In this document: one piece after another, positions 38,713 through 50,294 of the stretch
Layout of the letters: each line of letters starts with the position of its first letter
Numbering within the stretch: the first letter of the stretch is position 1
From: Membranipora membranacea
Taxonomy: Eukaryota > Bryozoa > Gymnolaemata > Cheilostomatida > Membraniporidae
Reading direction: 5' to 3'
DNA: 64,000 nucleotides
Assembly: GCA_914767715.1 (NCBI GenBank)
Contig: OU612067.1
Location: forward strand, 7,132,001-7,196,000
Notes under the pieces: generated by a model
Told to the model about the DNA's origin: nothing
The model's input: the letters and a program-made list of their open reading frames with translations, nothing else
The model's database searches: none
Translations under genes and position numbers: made by a program

Positions 38713-40794
38713 TGAGCTCTATTACAAAAGAGACATGGAGTCAAAAATGTACTCTCAAGACTGCGGCAGATCTTGTGTCTACCTTGTGCTGTTTAGTAAG
38801 AAACAGGGCATTGGGCTGCCCCTAAAGAGGGACGTAAGGTGCCCTAAATTCTCATACTGAGAATGTGATACATCCTAGGCAACTAGAATGCATCCTAGAG
38901 GTGAGGCCATAAAAGACCTCCTGACCTGTGTGTGCAGCAAGCTGCCAAAACTGAAACTGACACTAGTCAGCAATTGGCAGTGACACTTGATCTTAGCCTT
39001 TGAAGAACCTGACATATAGGTGTAGTACTATGCAGTCTAAGTGCTCAGACAGCTGCAATGCGAGTGAGTGGCATTACATTATCGATCACTCGTTTGAAAA
39101 TGTAATGCCACAAACTCGCATTGCAGCTGTCTGAGCACATAGACAATGTACGATGAAGATGATGCAACTTACATACACATTCACAAGAAGTCAGCCAATT
39201 TCTAGGGTATGGGTGCTTACTTTTAAGTCACAAAATCCAAAATACGTAAATTGGAAGTACAACTTACCTTATTGTTGCCCTGATACCAACATGTAGCAAT
39301 GTTGCTCAGTATTGTATGTCCTCAAAATGTTTAGAGCTGTATCATATCCCAGCATTCACAAGCTGGGCTAAAGGGCGCTTTCAGAGAAAAATATTATTCC
39401 CCCTTAAGTTGCGGTCTAGCTCGATTGCTTCGGTCGTCTGTTTACATAATCTTTTGATAAGAGTTTTACTTCTTGATTCGATTTGTGATTAATGGCATAT
39501 ATAGGGAAATACCAGTCGGTATTTTCCAAATTGAATAGTGCAGGATTTGCTTGATCGGCTAACGTAGTGATTCATTTTCACTTTCAATTTGCCAAGACGT
39601 ATTATGTTACTTGTAATTTTTGATGGAAAGCATTCATATTACGTACAATGAAGTATTGCGTTTATCTAGCTCAATCACCAGTGAAAAATTAAACTATGAC
39701 CGCTTTATACTCAAATCCTTGCTTTGCATATGTTTCTTAACCGAACGGAAAACCAGGAAAGACAACCAGCGCTGAAAGTTGGATCACTGCAATTTTCACC
39801 TCCTTGTTTTTGGAGGCTTTGTTGTGATTCATATAATATATAAATCAATAAATAATCATTCACTAAATGGTCCTGTTTCTGATATTTGTAAAAGGTGAGT
39901 ATGACAAAGTCCAATCCTTATTATAGGATGCCACATGTTACTGTGTTGTATTACACAGTGAGCCTGTACAGGTGATTGATAATGGATAAACCAGGAATAT
40001 TTTGAGTTATGATAATAGGACACGTACCGTAAAAGAGAATAGATAATCGATGGAAAAACCCAATAGCAAGATGCAACCAGCTTATACAGTATGAGTAAGT
40101 AATACTTCTCTCTTGCTGTGATCTGGTATTTGATTTGATTTAATTCAACGAGAGAAATTATTATCGCAACACTCCTACAGATTAAATTGAGAAATCAACG
40201 ATTCTCCAAGCACCTGTTGCAGACCATTTTATAGCGACTCTAACATGGAGTCAAGATGGACACATGACTGATACAAATGAGCTCATCAAAAACTGAGTCA
40301 ATAATTCTAAACAAAGAGGCACCAATATATGTGGAGGGTTTGCCTTTCTTTGTGGTAATAGTAATAATCTCACATTATGGTATCACACACAAATGACTTT
40401 ATAATGACTTCATTTTTCATCGTATAATATATAAATATGTATAATAATTCAATGATGAAATGTCACTACCAGCTATCCTGACACAGTTTGAGTGTTTAAT
40501 TATAACATACTTGGTTATAGATTATCATTGGATTGAATTAGAAACCTACAGAAATTTAAAAACATCTCTACCCTAAATTGTTACATTCGTGTTTGTATCA
40601 TCAGACTACGCCAGTGGTGATGAAAACAATAATGAAAATCTTCAATCTATGGCTAAGCTATAGAATCCAAAAGTGTCAAGTATTCAGATAAAAATGTTAG
40701 AGGAATAAATAGCAATCTTCAAATCACCATTTGAATGTCAGCTTGTACTGTACAATGTACAGCTTTCTACCCTTGGGCCTGTTGGGGAAAACAG
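38713..40794. other. Intergenic region between zinc-ribbon paralogue 1 and the Roc-COR-Death gene
   Basis: This region holds the promoter side of paralogue 1 and the 3' end of the Roc-COR-Death gene. The only clear structure is the hairpin at 39041-39138. I see no other gene. Confidence 0.5.
39041..39138. repeat. 98-bp hairpin with 36 paired bases per arm
   Basis: The left arm GTGCTCAGACAGCTGCAATG followed by CGAGT, and GGCATTACATT, are perfect reverse complements of AATGTAATGCC and of ACTCGCATTGCAGCTGTCTG followed by AGCAC. Only a 4-nt internal bulge on each side and an 18-nt loop interrupt the stem. It is a fold-back DNA element or, less likely, a small-RNA precursor. Confidence 0.85.
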
Positions 40795-43700
40795 TCAAAG
40801 AGGGAACGCATCTGTCAAACTCCTCAGCTCCTCTGCCAAGCCTAATATATCCAGGGCTTGACATAATTCATTCAGCGTAGCATTGTACCCTGTAAAACAA
40901 CATCAGAAAGAAGATCTTGTGAGGGGCTGTCATCATTCTCATACTTTCTCTGCATTGATTCGCATAAAACCTAGAAAATTGCGCAATCACTCTCGCTTAG
41001 GATAATCATAGAAACCAAGGTTTATGGATCGAAGAAAATTGATGTATCATTATTTCCAAAACCTCATTACATAGACCCCTCTTCCCTTTCATTCCTGATT
41101 ATTTCCTATGCACTTCTGAGTTGTATGCTCAGAACACAGTAGAAGTGTTCGCCACATACATAATATGTTAGTATATTATTATGTTTATGGTGTTTGCACA
41201 ATGACAAATAAAAAAATGGCGCTGTCTCCCTACAACTTACGACTCTGTAACTTAAAAAGATGGTAACACAAAAACTAACCACGGGTGACCACAAAACAAG
41301 ACAGGCTCGGATATGTTGTTATTTAGTAGCTTGTTCACCATCCAGTTACACAGTATGCGTAATAACCTCAGTGTCTTACCCTCAGTCCATGTGTAAATAA
41401 GGTCTACTTTGATTCCATCAGGACAGCAGTCTGAGGTTTGTGTGAAATGCTGGTCTATCAATGTTAGGCTGATGTTCATGAGGTGTGACATCAATGATCT
41501 GAACTTCTCCTCACTCAGATTATCACATAGCCAGCCTGTCACCTCATCGGATACTGCAAAATGTATAATATCTGAGCTAAGGTTTTAAATCCGAGATTGG
41601 AGAAATGGTTGGGGTTGATAAACATATTATCATCAACCTGATGCAGTGCGCATTCAGGAGAACGATATAGTCCTAATCAGCTGATATGGAACTAAAAATG
41701 CTATCATGTCAGCAACTTTCATCAGAAGTCAGTTTTTTTCATATGCGTATGCGTTGGCCTGGCATGATGTCAGGGATGGGTGGGTGTGGGAGTAGACAGC
41801 CTTGGTCAATCCATTCGACAAGAGAGGACAACTCGAAAAGTTAAGTAACAGTATGACTCTGAATATAAACTAAGCCCAAGCTATGTAATCAGTGATTTTT
41901 CAAGCACTAGACATTGTTTTTGTTTTCGTGATACCCACGTCTTACATCTGCCAAAAATCTTCTTTTTGAATCATATGACTACTGCTTTTAACAACCTTTC
42001 TCAACATCTTCGTTCATCAACAACCGTACATACATTTAGATTTGCTTTGTCCAACCATTTGTTTTCATTGAATTGAGTTTGATTTTATTTCGGTTGGTTC
42101 TATTTCTTTTTTGGTTTATTTGCACATCAGGGAGGACATCTTCGGATGATGGTTGATGCAATAAAAATGTATATATACGACATGCCAAACTGACAGTGAA
42201 TCACATGAAATTTGAACAAGAATCCAAAAGTCAAACCAAGGACTACTCCTTGGTCAAACTAACAAAGATGATTGTGTTATTTGTGATAGGTGGCTCTTTA
42301 TCGTAAATCCGAATTCTTGGAAATGATTGACAGGCCTGTGACGTGACCTTGGAGAGGTCACAGCCGACTTACTAAGGCTGTCCCTCTACACACCCCGACA
42401 ACCTGCTTAGGCTACATATACCTTATATGCCTTCCATATTCTTATTTATCTTAGTGCATGATGTGCAATCACAGGGAAAGTAAAAAAAGGGACAACAAAG
42501 ATATCATGCATGGCGCGCACGCTTTGTGATTTTCTGGCACTGTTTAGTTCAGAGTTGCTTCCCCACAGATGGTTAGTCAGCACACCGAAACCCAAATAAA
42601 GTATCAAAGTTATATCTTGTACCTCCAATGTATGGAATTCCGTCTGACGCTACTCTCACTACATATGTTTTGGAATTATCCACACAGTCTTCTCCACAAC
42701 GAACCTGCCTGGACCTGCATGTGTTTTCAATCCTGTGCGTGCTTTTCTAAAAAAATAAGATATTAGGATCAAGAGACCCTTTTTCATAGCCCATCCTTCT
42801 TTATTAACTTTGCATAATCTGATGTATATAATCGCAGACCTGTGGCGTAGTAATGGTAAGATTTCCCTATCACTGCCAACACAGCGCTCACCATTGCACT
42901 TTCTGATACTGATACTAAGGCAAAAGGGTGGAAAGTTAGTGTTTTGTAGAGATTTACTTTTATACTGAGTCATTCCTAAATTAACACATTTTTCCACATT
43001 GGAAACTGTATTCAATTGATTAGTTCATAGTTGTGAGACAGATTTGTGTACTCACCACTTCCTTTCTGTTAGGACAGTTGAAGAAGTTACTCATTCTTCC
43101 GCTGAGTTTTGGGAATGAATATGCTGTAATTTGGCGTATCTCATCTGAAATAAATAATAAGACTCACAGGTAGGTGTGTATGACATGCAGAATTATTAAC
43201 ATCGTAGTTTGATTGTAATTCAACTGTGATAGTTTTGATTTTTGAGTCACTCTACATTTTGCTAGTCTTTGGCTTGACTAGAGCTCACACTTCAAAGCTA
43301 ATTTTGGTTCTAAATCTCTTTTGCTAAGATGTTAGTCAAAAGATGCTATCTGCTTTTTTTATTATTTTAATGACACTGTTCACTTACTAATAACATCCTC
43401 TAGAAGGGTGAGAGATTGTTTGTAGTTGTAATCCGAGCTTGTACGCAGGTAGATGCGGTTGTTATCTCCCCTGTTTATGGCTTTCTTCTCGCAAGCCAAA
43501 GTGAACCATTGAGTTGTAGAATGATCTGTGAACGATGCCCAGTTGTGATAAACTTGCCAATCCTTATCACAATGGTTGGCACAGTGTGAGAGAAGTCGAA
43601 AGAACACAAACTCATGATGGAACTCAAAATCATCAAAGTCAAATATGTGCTCCCACAGCAGCTGGTCAACATCTAGCGATTCATCTGGACATCTGTTGGA

Positions 43701-46700
43701 TCCATGTTTGGGGAGAAGTTGAGGAACAAAGAATTCCTCATTGATAATGAATATGAAGTCGAGCTTTGACATGCTGATGATAAGTGGTTGGTTTTCTAAC
43801 CCAGTGTCATCATAGAACTCTAATACTGAATGTGACTGATAGAACCGCCCAAGGTAAGACTTCAATAGGACTTTATCAGCCCTCCCGCTCTCGTTCAAGC
43901 CTCTCCATTCCATTCCAGTCAGCCTATCTGCTATTTTCTGTTCACCAATAGTGACAATACCTTTCATGAAGTCAATCAAAAACTGGATATCATAGAAGAT
44001 ATAGAAATCACTGGGGTCAGATGAGTGCTCTTTAGCCGATACCAGGAATATCTCCCCTATATGACAAAATAGCTCGATCATACTGCAGAAAACATGTCTC
44101 GGATAATCAGACATATTACGACCGGTGACATTGATGTGGCCATTAAGCAGGAGTTCGAAGGGAGGACAACTCATCTTCTTACACCAGTCACGCTTTTCTT
44201 TTAGCCAACACCAAAAATGGACAGGCACTTGATCCGGAAAACAGCTCTGAACAACATCAGTTGCACAGCTGAGGAAGCTTTTCTTAAGCGTCTCAATACC
44301 CCCATCGTTCAAGTCATCTCGATTTTCTACAGAGATCTCACCTGACTGGCTAACTCCAAAATCTACACATCGGTAAATGTCCTGGTGTTTCTGTATGACG
44401 GATTTATAATAAGTCATTATTTTGTCCTTTTGTGCTCTTGATAAGCCGCAGCTCTCTTCGTGGTTGTGGGTGGCAACAAGAAAAACATTTTTGATGTTTT
44501 TTCTATCAAAAGCATTCTCTTGGCAATTTGAGGATCTCTCTCTCAAGAAGGACTGACATCTTTGCATACAAATAAATTTCAACCAGAATATGATTTCTTC
44601 AAGACATTCGTCAGTCGGAGGTCTGCACAGGTTGGTGCCCATCTCAGCGGCTTTCAGGCTATGCTGCTTAGCTTTTTTCCAACTGAAGACGCATACATAT
44701 ATTCCATAACTTGGTAGAAAAGGCTGGTGCATGTAGTGATACACTCTTTGCCCAGCAAAGTCCCTAATCAGAAATTTGAAGCATTTGTGAAGAGGTTTAG
44801 TTGACTTTGCTCTGACATCTTGTGCGCTCTCTGCCTTATGATTTTTTCTATGGCAGTGCAAATATCGGTGAATTGAATTCACTCTTGAGAGAGTGAGTAT
44901 CAAAAGTATGACAGCTGAGCTCATAAACACATCATTAATGGATGTCAGCGAAAACTCCCCATTCAACTGGAAAACTCCGACAAATATACCAATAAGGACA
45001 CCGGTCAAATCATGGAACAGGAAAGAGCGAACCAAGTCAATACTGATGAGTCCTCTTGTTCCCGCTTGTGTTGAAATCCTGAGTCCGTATTTCCTTACTG
45101 ATAACTGTAGAAGATAACATGTTGTAGCAATAGGGGGAAAGACAAGCCTTGTGCTGATTTTCCATTCAGGAGGGCATTGTGAGAGCAGGATGGCCACAAC
45201 AACTAGCAATGACAAAGAAATCCCCCTTAATCTGTTTGCGAGGAGAAACCCGAATATCGTCGCAAAGCTTACCCCGGACCAGTACAGGAGGGGTGTCAGG
45301 TGAAGCTCGTTCATCATCACTGTCTCGGATGTGTTAGCCTCTATACTGTCTAGGATTGAAACATTTTCCTTCATAAAACTGATTTGTGTGAGTGCTAAAC
45401 CAGCTGCAACCCCTGTGGTGACTCCGAACAGCCCTAGTATCCCTGCTATACCAGCCAAACGGGCTATACTGAGCATTGTGTAAAGCAAATCTCTTGGATG
45501 TATATAGCCATCATTGGAGCCAACCACAATACACTTTGCTGCGTACCCTATGAGTATGTATAGCAGATCAAAACTTCCGAGACTCAACCGGACAGAAGTA
45601 TCATTTTTCCCAAGGCAGGCTAGGCCATAAAATATGGTGAGACATGCAGCCGCAAGTGGTTGCTTTCCATTGGCCATAGACCAAAGACATGTGAGAAGAA
45701 TTAGTGTGTTGGCCAGTAAAATACGAATGAGGTGCAAGACGGAGCCTTTCACTCTTGATGCCTCTTCATTTAGAATCGTGTCAACTCGGTTTGTGATAAG
45801 CTCATCTGTATCAGTGTCGTGTTCGACTTTACTCCATGTTGAAGCCTCAATAACTTGCTCTGCAACAGGTGTAGGGAAAATCGCTGATGTTTGAAGATAT
45901 TCTGTAGGAGTGTGCCGTGATAAGAATTTCTCTCCTATCAAAATCAATGTAATAAGCTGTATTGTTAACATTCACAGCAATTGCTGAAATTCAACGAAAC
46001 AGCAAATCAGATCTGGCCCAGCCGGCAAGGTTTAGCCAGCAACCTTTTGTAGAGGTTGCCAATGGGCAGCTTTATTGTTGGCCAATATCCTCTGACATCA
46101 CCTGTCTTTGATAGGTATGCCAGAGGGAGCCAGATATCCCAATTTCCCAGCAACAGATATAATTGGTTGTAGATGTTTCTGCTTTTATACTCTATTTTCT
46201 TGCCATTGGCGGTTGCAGAAATAACCTTTCTGGACTGACAACACATAGCCAACACTCAAATATTAATGTATTTACCATCTATTAGTATGGCTCCAGCATG
46301 AGAACAGTTTACTCCCCATTGTTTTCGACAGGGCTCTCAACCACTCAGGTTTAGCCCGAGTTACTCAGATTTTTGGGTTCAACTCAGGCTACTCAGGGGA
46401 TTTGAGAATGTAAGCTAAAAACTCAGATTTTGCTCGTTGGCAGAGATGAATAATATATAAACAATGCTAAATGTTGCCTTACAATAATTTATGCCATATT
46501 ATTAATGAATGATCAGGTATTAGATTCTAGTTGTGATAAGCTATGTAAATAATACTGCACTGCCTAAACTAATAATACCAAAGATTATAAATACTCTCAC
46601 TGTGCTGCCTATTCAAGTCATTTATGTGAAATCGATATGGCTAAATTCCAATTTGCATTTGAGAATGCTTTTAAAATTTAGCTTGTAACGAACTTGACAC

Positions 46701-49065
46701 GATTGAATGAATCTAGTCTCTAATTTGAATACACTAATAATAATAAATTCTATTTATGAAACACTTAATAAAATTGTTTAAAAACAATGGTTTCTAAGCG
46801 TTATAGAATATCGACACATTACACCCAGACCCCCACTGAGATGAATAATAAAGATAACATCAAAATTTTGCATGAGAATAATGTGTGGTATTTGTTGTAG
46901 GTATTTTATTTCATTTGTGATAAGCTATGCTCTTATTGAACTGCCAATCCCAGTGATTTGCGAAATAGATTATTGTGTCTAAATAGAAGTTTAGACATGT
47001 TAAAAAAGTGATTTTGCAGGTGAACCGGATAAATCCAGGCAATGATTTCAATAGCATCAAATTACATTGATTATGGCTTTCTACCATGGCGCCTCGACTC
47101 GTCAGCCTTTAAATGAATATTTCTACAACCATCATATTTTAACATCATGGGAATACATTTTCGCCTGTGGCGACGATCTTGGTTAGTCCATATGAATTGG
47201 TTCATCTGGATCAAATCTAAAATTGTTTACGATTTTATGTTTACAAGAAATGCTCTAGGTTTTTATTGATTTACTTGCTATCACAAACATGAAATGTTGC
47301 GAGAAAAGGATGCATATACTTTGTCAATAAAGGAGCTTGTTGCTAGAGTATGGAACTTGCATTTGAGGGCATCGCTCTAAAAAAATTGTGTTTGATGTGA
47401 TGCTCATCAGCAAAACAGCACAATAGTATCGAGGTCGCCTACGTCAAGCCTCAAATTCTTGGCAACATTAAAAACTTTCCTTAGTAATTTCTTGTCTATG
47501 GTACATATGCTCATGTGCAAAACAGGCAGACAGTACATCAAGAGGGAAACTACAAAACCTTTGAACATCATGTAAGCTAATGGCTTTGAACTTAGATGCA
47601 ACATTGTTTTAACAACATACATTCTTTGACTTGCTTTGCCAGCTATTCTTTGCACATAATCTTCAAATATTAGGGGTTTCACCCGACAATATTTCTGTGC
47701 CATCTCAGGCGTACCCTCAGCTGTTTATGCGCAGGGTGTTTTACACCTTTTAAATACCACTATATGACATGCTAATATCAAAACTCAGGTTTCGAATCCT
47801 CCCAGGTTGAGAGCCCTGGGTTTCGATGGTACAAATTTACTGTAGTACCAATCCTAGAGGTCTAGGCTGAGTGTAAAAATGGTTGTCACGGTTAGGTCGA
47901 TGTAATTTGCAGACCAATGTAGCATTTGTCTCCCCTAGCGAAGTGCTTGTTTTTGAGAATGCTTTACATCCAGACACCAAGTAATCAAATAAGACATGAG
48001 CATCCTCAAATAATTCCTGTGAACCAGTATCACATCCAAGAAATTTGAAATAGGCAAATAAGACGTGGCCATTGATTGATTCAATTGCTTCTGGCACCAC
48101 TTAATACGCAACACAACAAGTGGTGGTCAGGAAGTGATACATTTGTTAAATTATGAATTAATTATTCTTGCTAGGTATCTAAATACCAAATGCTAAATGC
48201 TCTTAGCAAGGCAGAAGCACACTACAGACCCCACTCAGCCAGTACCTCTTACTCCCTCTCCCACAGGCCTTCTAGGTAATTTTATAAAATAAATAAATAT
48301 AACAAATAATTTAACGATATAATCTTGATATCGGATAATATTGGATAGAGACAGTTAATAATATCCCTGATATATCCTTCCCTGAGAAGGATATATCAGG
48401 GATATTATTAACCTGTCTCTGAGAAGGATATAAAACCTCTATTAAACTTCTTGAAGAGGTTGCTAAAAATCCCTTTTTGGCAACCTCTTCCACCGGTCCA
48501 TATGGCATATTATTGGCAACAGTGTTCAGCCTCTTCCGGTAACCTCTTTCCAACTCAGTTTAGACAACTATTTGCCCGCTGGGTGGTATGTTACTCCGAA
48601 GAATAAGACAAGCAGTGCTAGTTTGACAGGTGGGAACAAATATCATAATTGGAGGTTTGAAGTTAGCCACAGATTTTGCTTACAAACTCATCCATGCTAC
48701 TTCAATCAACAGCAAATCGCAGGACTCCGGCTGACATAGTTAAGTTAATAGCTTGCTGGACTATTGATGCTAGAACTTGTACTCTAATCTAAAGCGCAAT
48801 CAGCTTTCTTGGCATTGAAGACTTGTTGAGGTGACTAACAAAACTATGGCTTGCACCCACCTGTGAATTTTCGTATTAGATTTGTTTTTCCAGCTGCAGC
48901 TGCTCCAAGAACACAAACAGTCAGATGATGACAATCTTCTTTCCCGTGTTCGATAACATCATTCTGGTGTAGGAATATAGTTTCAATATCGTATATACCA
49001 TCTCCCACATCCCTACCATAGTCCCATGTGTTTCTCGGTATGAAAGTTTCAAACAAAAATGCCAT
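40795..49065 (-). CDS. Roc-COR-Death protein with a polytopic membrane domain inserted in the Roc GTPase domain (6 exons, ~1077 aa)
   Basis: Exons 48861-49065, 43388-45934, 43056-43144, 42623-42746, 41380-41553 and 40795-40889 join in phases 1, 1, 0, 1, 1 to 3234 nt. The start ATG has a strong context (AAGATGG) with an upstream in-frame TGA. Residues 50-68 hold a Walker A/G1 motif (GAAAAGKTNLIRKFTG); residues 77-86 look like switch I (TPTEYLQTSA). Residues about 134-420 contain eight to ten hydrophobic helices. Then come G3 (IRDFAGQRVYHYMHQPFL, about 458-475) and a degenerate G4 (VATHNHE). COR features occupy about 620-915 (FLIDFMKGIVTI, KLDFIFIINEEFFVPQLLP). Residues about 990-1075 form a death domain (DEVTGWLCDNLSEEKF ... 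WTEGYNATLNELCQALDILG). Roc-COR-Death order recalls DAPK1-like ROCO proteins, which dimerise through COR and signal in cell death. The insert and G3 lie in one unbroken exon, so their fusion does not depend on splice choices. Intron 1 (2.9 kb) holds nested transposons. Confidence 0.85.
41985..42178 (+). mobile_element. LINE 3' end (last ORF2 codons plus 3' UTR)
   Basis: Codons for AFNNLSQHLRSS, then FRFALSNHLFSLN and a TGA, are typical of the extreme C-terminus of LINE ORF2 proteins. They are followed by the hairpin-bearing 3' UTR GCACATCAGGGAGGACATCT that is repeated at 4617. The element lies antisense in intron 4 of the Roc-COR-Death gene. Confidence 0.7.
46329..47818. mobile_element. hAT-like DNA transposon nested in TIR element copy A
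   Basis: The element begins CAGGGCTCTCAACC and ends with the exact inverse GGTTGAGAGCCCTG (14-bp perfect TIR). It is flanked by 8-bp duplications GTTTTCGA (46321-46328) and GGTTTCGA (47819-47826), one mismatch apart. CAGGG ends with 8-bp duplications are hallmarks of hAT elements. Copy B of the host element is uninterrupted at the matching site, which confirms insertion. At 1490 bp without a recognisable transposase it is non-autonomous. Confidence 0.85.
47407..47703 (-). mobile_element. LINE reverse-transcriptase C-terminal fragment inside the hAT-like element
   Basis: An open frame contains RIAGKASQRMYVVKTMLHL, then FKGFVVSLLMYCLPVL and IDKKLLRKVFNVAKNL, a pattern typical of the region after the palm of LINE reverse transcriptases. 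It is either a captured fragment or a later insertion within the hAT-like element. Confidence 0.5.
48354..48412. repeat. 59-bp perfect palindrome inside TIR element copy A
   Basis: The arm at 48354-48379 (GTTAATAATATCCCTGATAT then ATCCTT) is repeated exactly in inverse orientation at 48387-48412 around a 7-nt loop (CCCTGAG). Copy B at about 56300-56335 has only one arm-like sequence, so the second arm arose in copy A. Confidence 0.85.
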
Positions 49066-50040
49066 CTTCGAAGCAAATCACAATGTTTGTAGATGATCAC
49101 AAGCATATCATGCTCACAACGATACACTGTCTGGGATATGTTTAAGGCTCCAAGTTACAAAGCTGCGTGCGCTGGCTTATCAAGTCTACTCTGAGGCTAG
49201 ATCAGTGATTCATCCTGATGTTTTGGATAGTCAATCCTAACTAAATTTAATCTACATGCACATCTATAGGCTCATGTGTATTCAATTAGCTACAAGTTTC
49301 AGGTTACAAAAGTTTACAAGGAAGTGAGGAATCCCATGAAAACACGATAATTTATATCTATATGAACTAGAACTGATACAATAAGGAACCCAACCTAAAT
49401 GACTCATAACAGCAGTTGGAATTGGGCATTTACTGGTAGACCAAAGGATTGGAATGTGTGAGGTAGTTTTGAGGCTATGGATAATATTGAGGGGACAACT
49501 CAATATATTTAATATAAAGCTGTCTGCTAATATAATGGATGTATCATGCCTACTAATTTTGAATATTCTAAATATAGAATATTCAAAGTCAAACAGAGTC
49601 ATTCTGATGTGAAAAGGGTTATCTACCCTGATTTAAACTGGAACATATTATATTATCAGTATCATGTAGACGGCTTCAACATATATATATTTATTGCAGA
49701 AGCAATCTCACGGACATCATAAATATATATTCTATACACATTTAATCTTAGCAATTATCGACATGGAACTCGATATTAAGACGGCTGCACCGTCTTACAG
49801 TATTATCACAGACAGTCTATCGCATTTCCAATATTACTCCCAGCAAGTGCGTTTCAGTGTCCGGTCTGAATATATAGTCAATACACCTCATATAGCTAAG
49901 GCTACACAGTCCAGGTTCCGGGTGCGTCCCGCTCAATCTGCTCAGAGGGCAAGGTCAGGGTACATCCCGCTTCGCAACGTATACTATCAGATATAAATGC
50001 ACCCGCTACAAGCTCCGCTTGTAAGCTACTCGAGACACCA

Positions 50041-50294
50041 GCTCTGCTAGGTTGGCTTTGCCACCAGTACGACCCTCAGTAAACAGCTCTGCTAGGTTGG
50101 CTTTGCCACCAGTACGACCCTCAGTAAACAGCTCTGCTAGGTTGGCTTTGCCACCAGTACGACCTCAGTAAACAGCTCTGCTAGGTTGGCTTTGCCACCA
50201 GTACGACCCTCAGTAAACAGCTCTGCTAGGTTGGCTTTGCCACCAGTACGACCCTCAGTAAACAGCTCTGCTAGGTTGGCTTTGCCACCAGTAC
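50041..50294 (+). repeat. 45-bp tandem repeat (VNTR) in the left LTR
   Basis: Six copies of a unit beginning GCTCTGCTAGGTTGGCTTTG and containing CCACCAGTACGACCCTCAGT occur here, one of them 44 bp long. Two more follow the insertion (to about 51245). The right LTR has four. Confidence 0.95.

Larger units (their letters stand above)
46017..48583 (-). mobile_element. TIR DNA transposon copy A (with nested hAT-like insertion)
   Basis: The ends are CCCAGCGGGCAA (minus-strand start at 48583) and TTGCCGGCTGGG (46017 end), a 12-bp imperfect inverted repeat, flanked on both sides by TGG. Copy B at 56148-57151 shares the ends, the AGTTGTCTAAACTGAGTTGG subterminal region, and an open frame (47837-48100 here) containing INGH, YFKFLGCDTGSQ and NATLVCKLHRP. 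Superfamily is not identifiable. It lies in intron 1 of the Roc-COR-Death gene, in the same orientation as that gene. Confidence 0.75.

Noticed and set aside
42659-43015. 118-codon minus-strand open frame as an exon of the Roc-COR-Death gene
   Set aside because: The phase-compatible exon is 42623-42746 in another frame, joining correctly to both neighbours.
49694-49996. 100-codon open frame repeated at 58374-58676
   Set aside because: It lies in both LTRs simply because they are duplicates; no recognisable domain and it ends just before the VNTR.
50041-50294. Regularly spaced repeats resembling a CRISPR array
   Set aside because: The 45-bp units are directly adjacent with no spacers, lie in an LTR, and the genome is eukaryotic.
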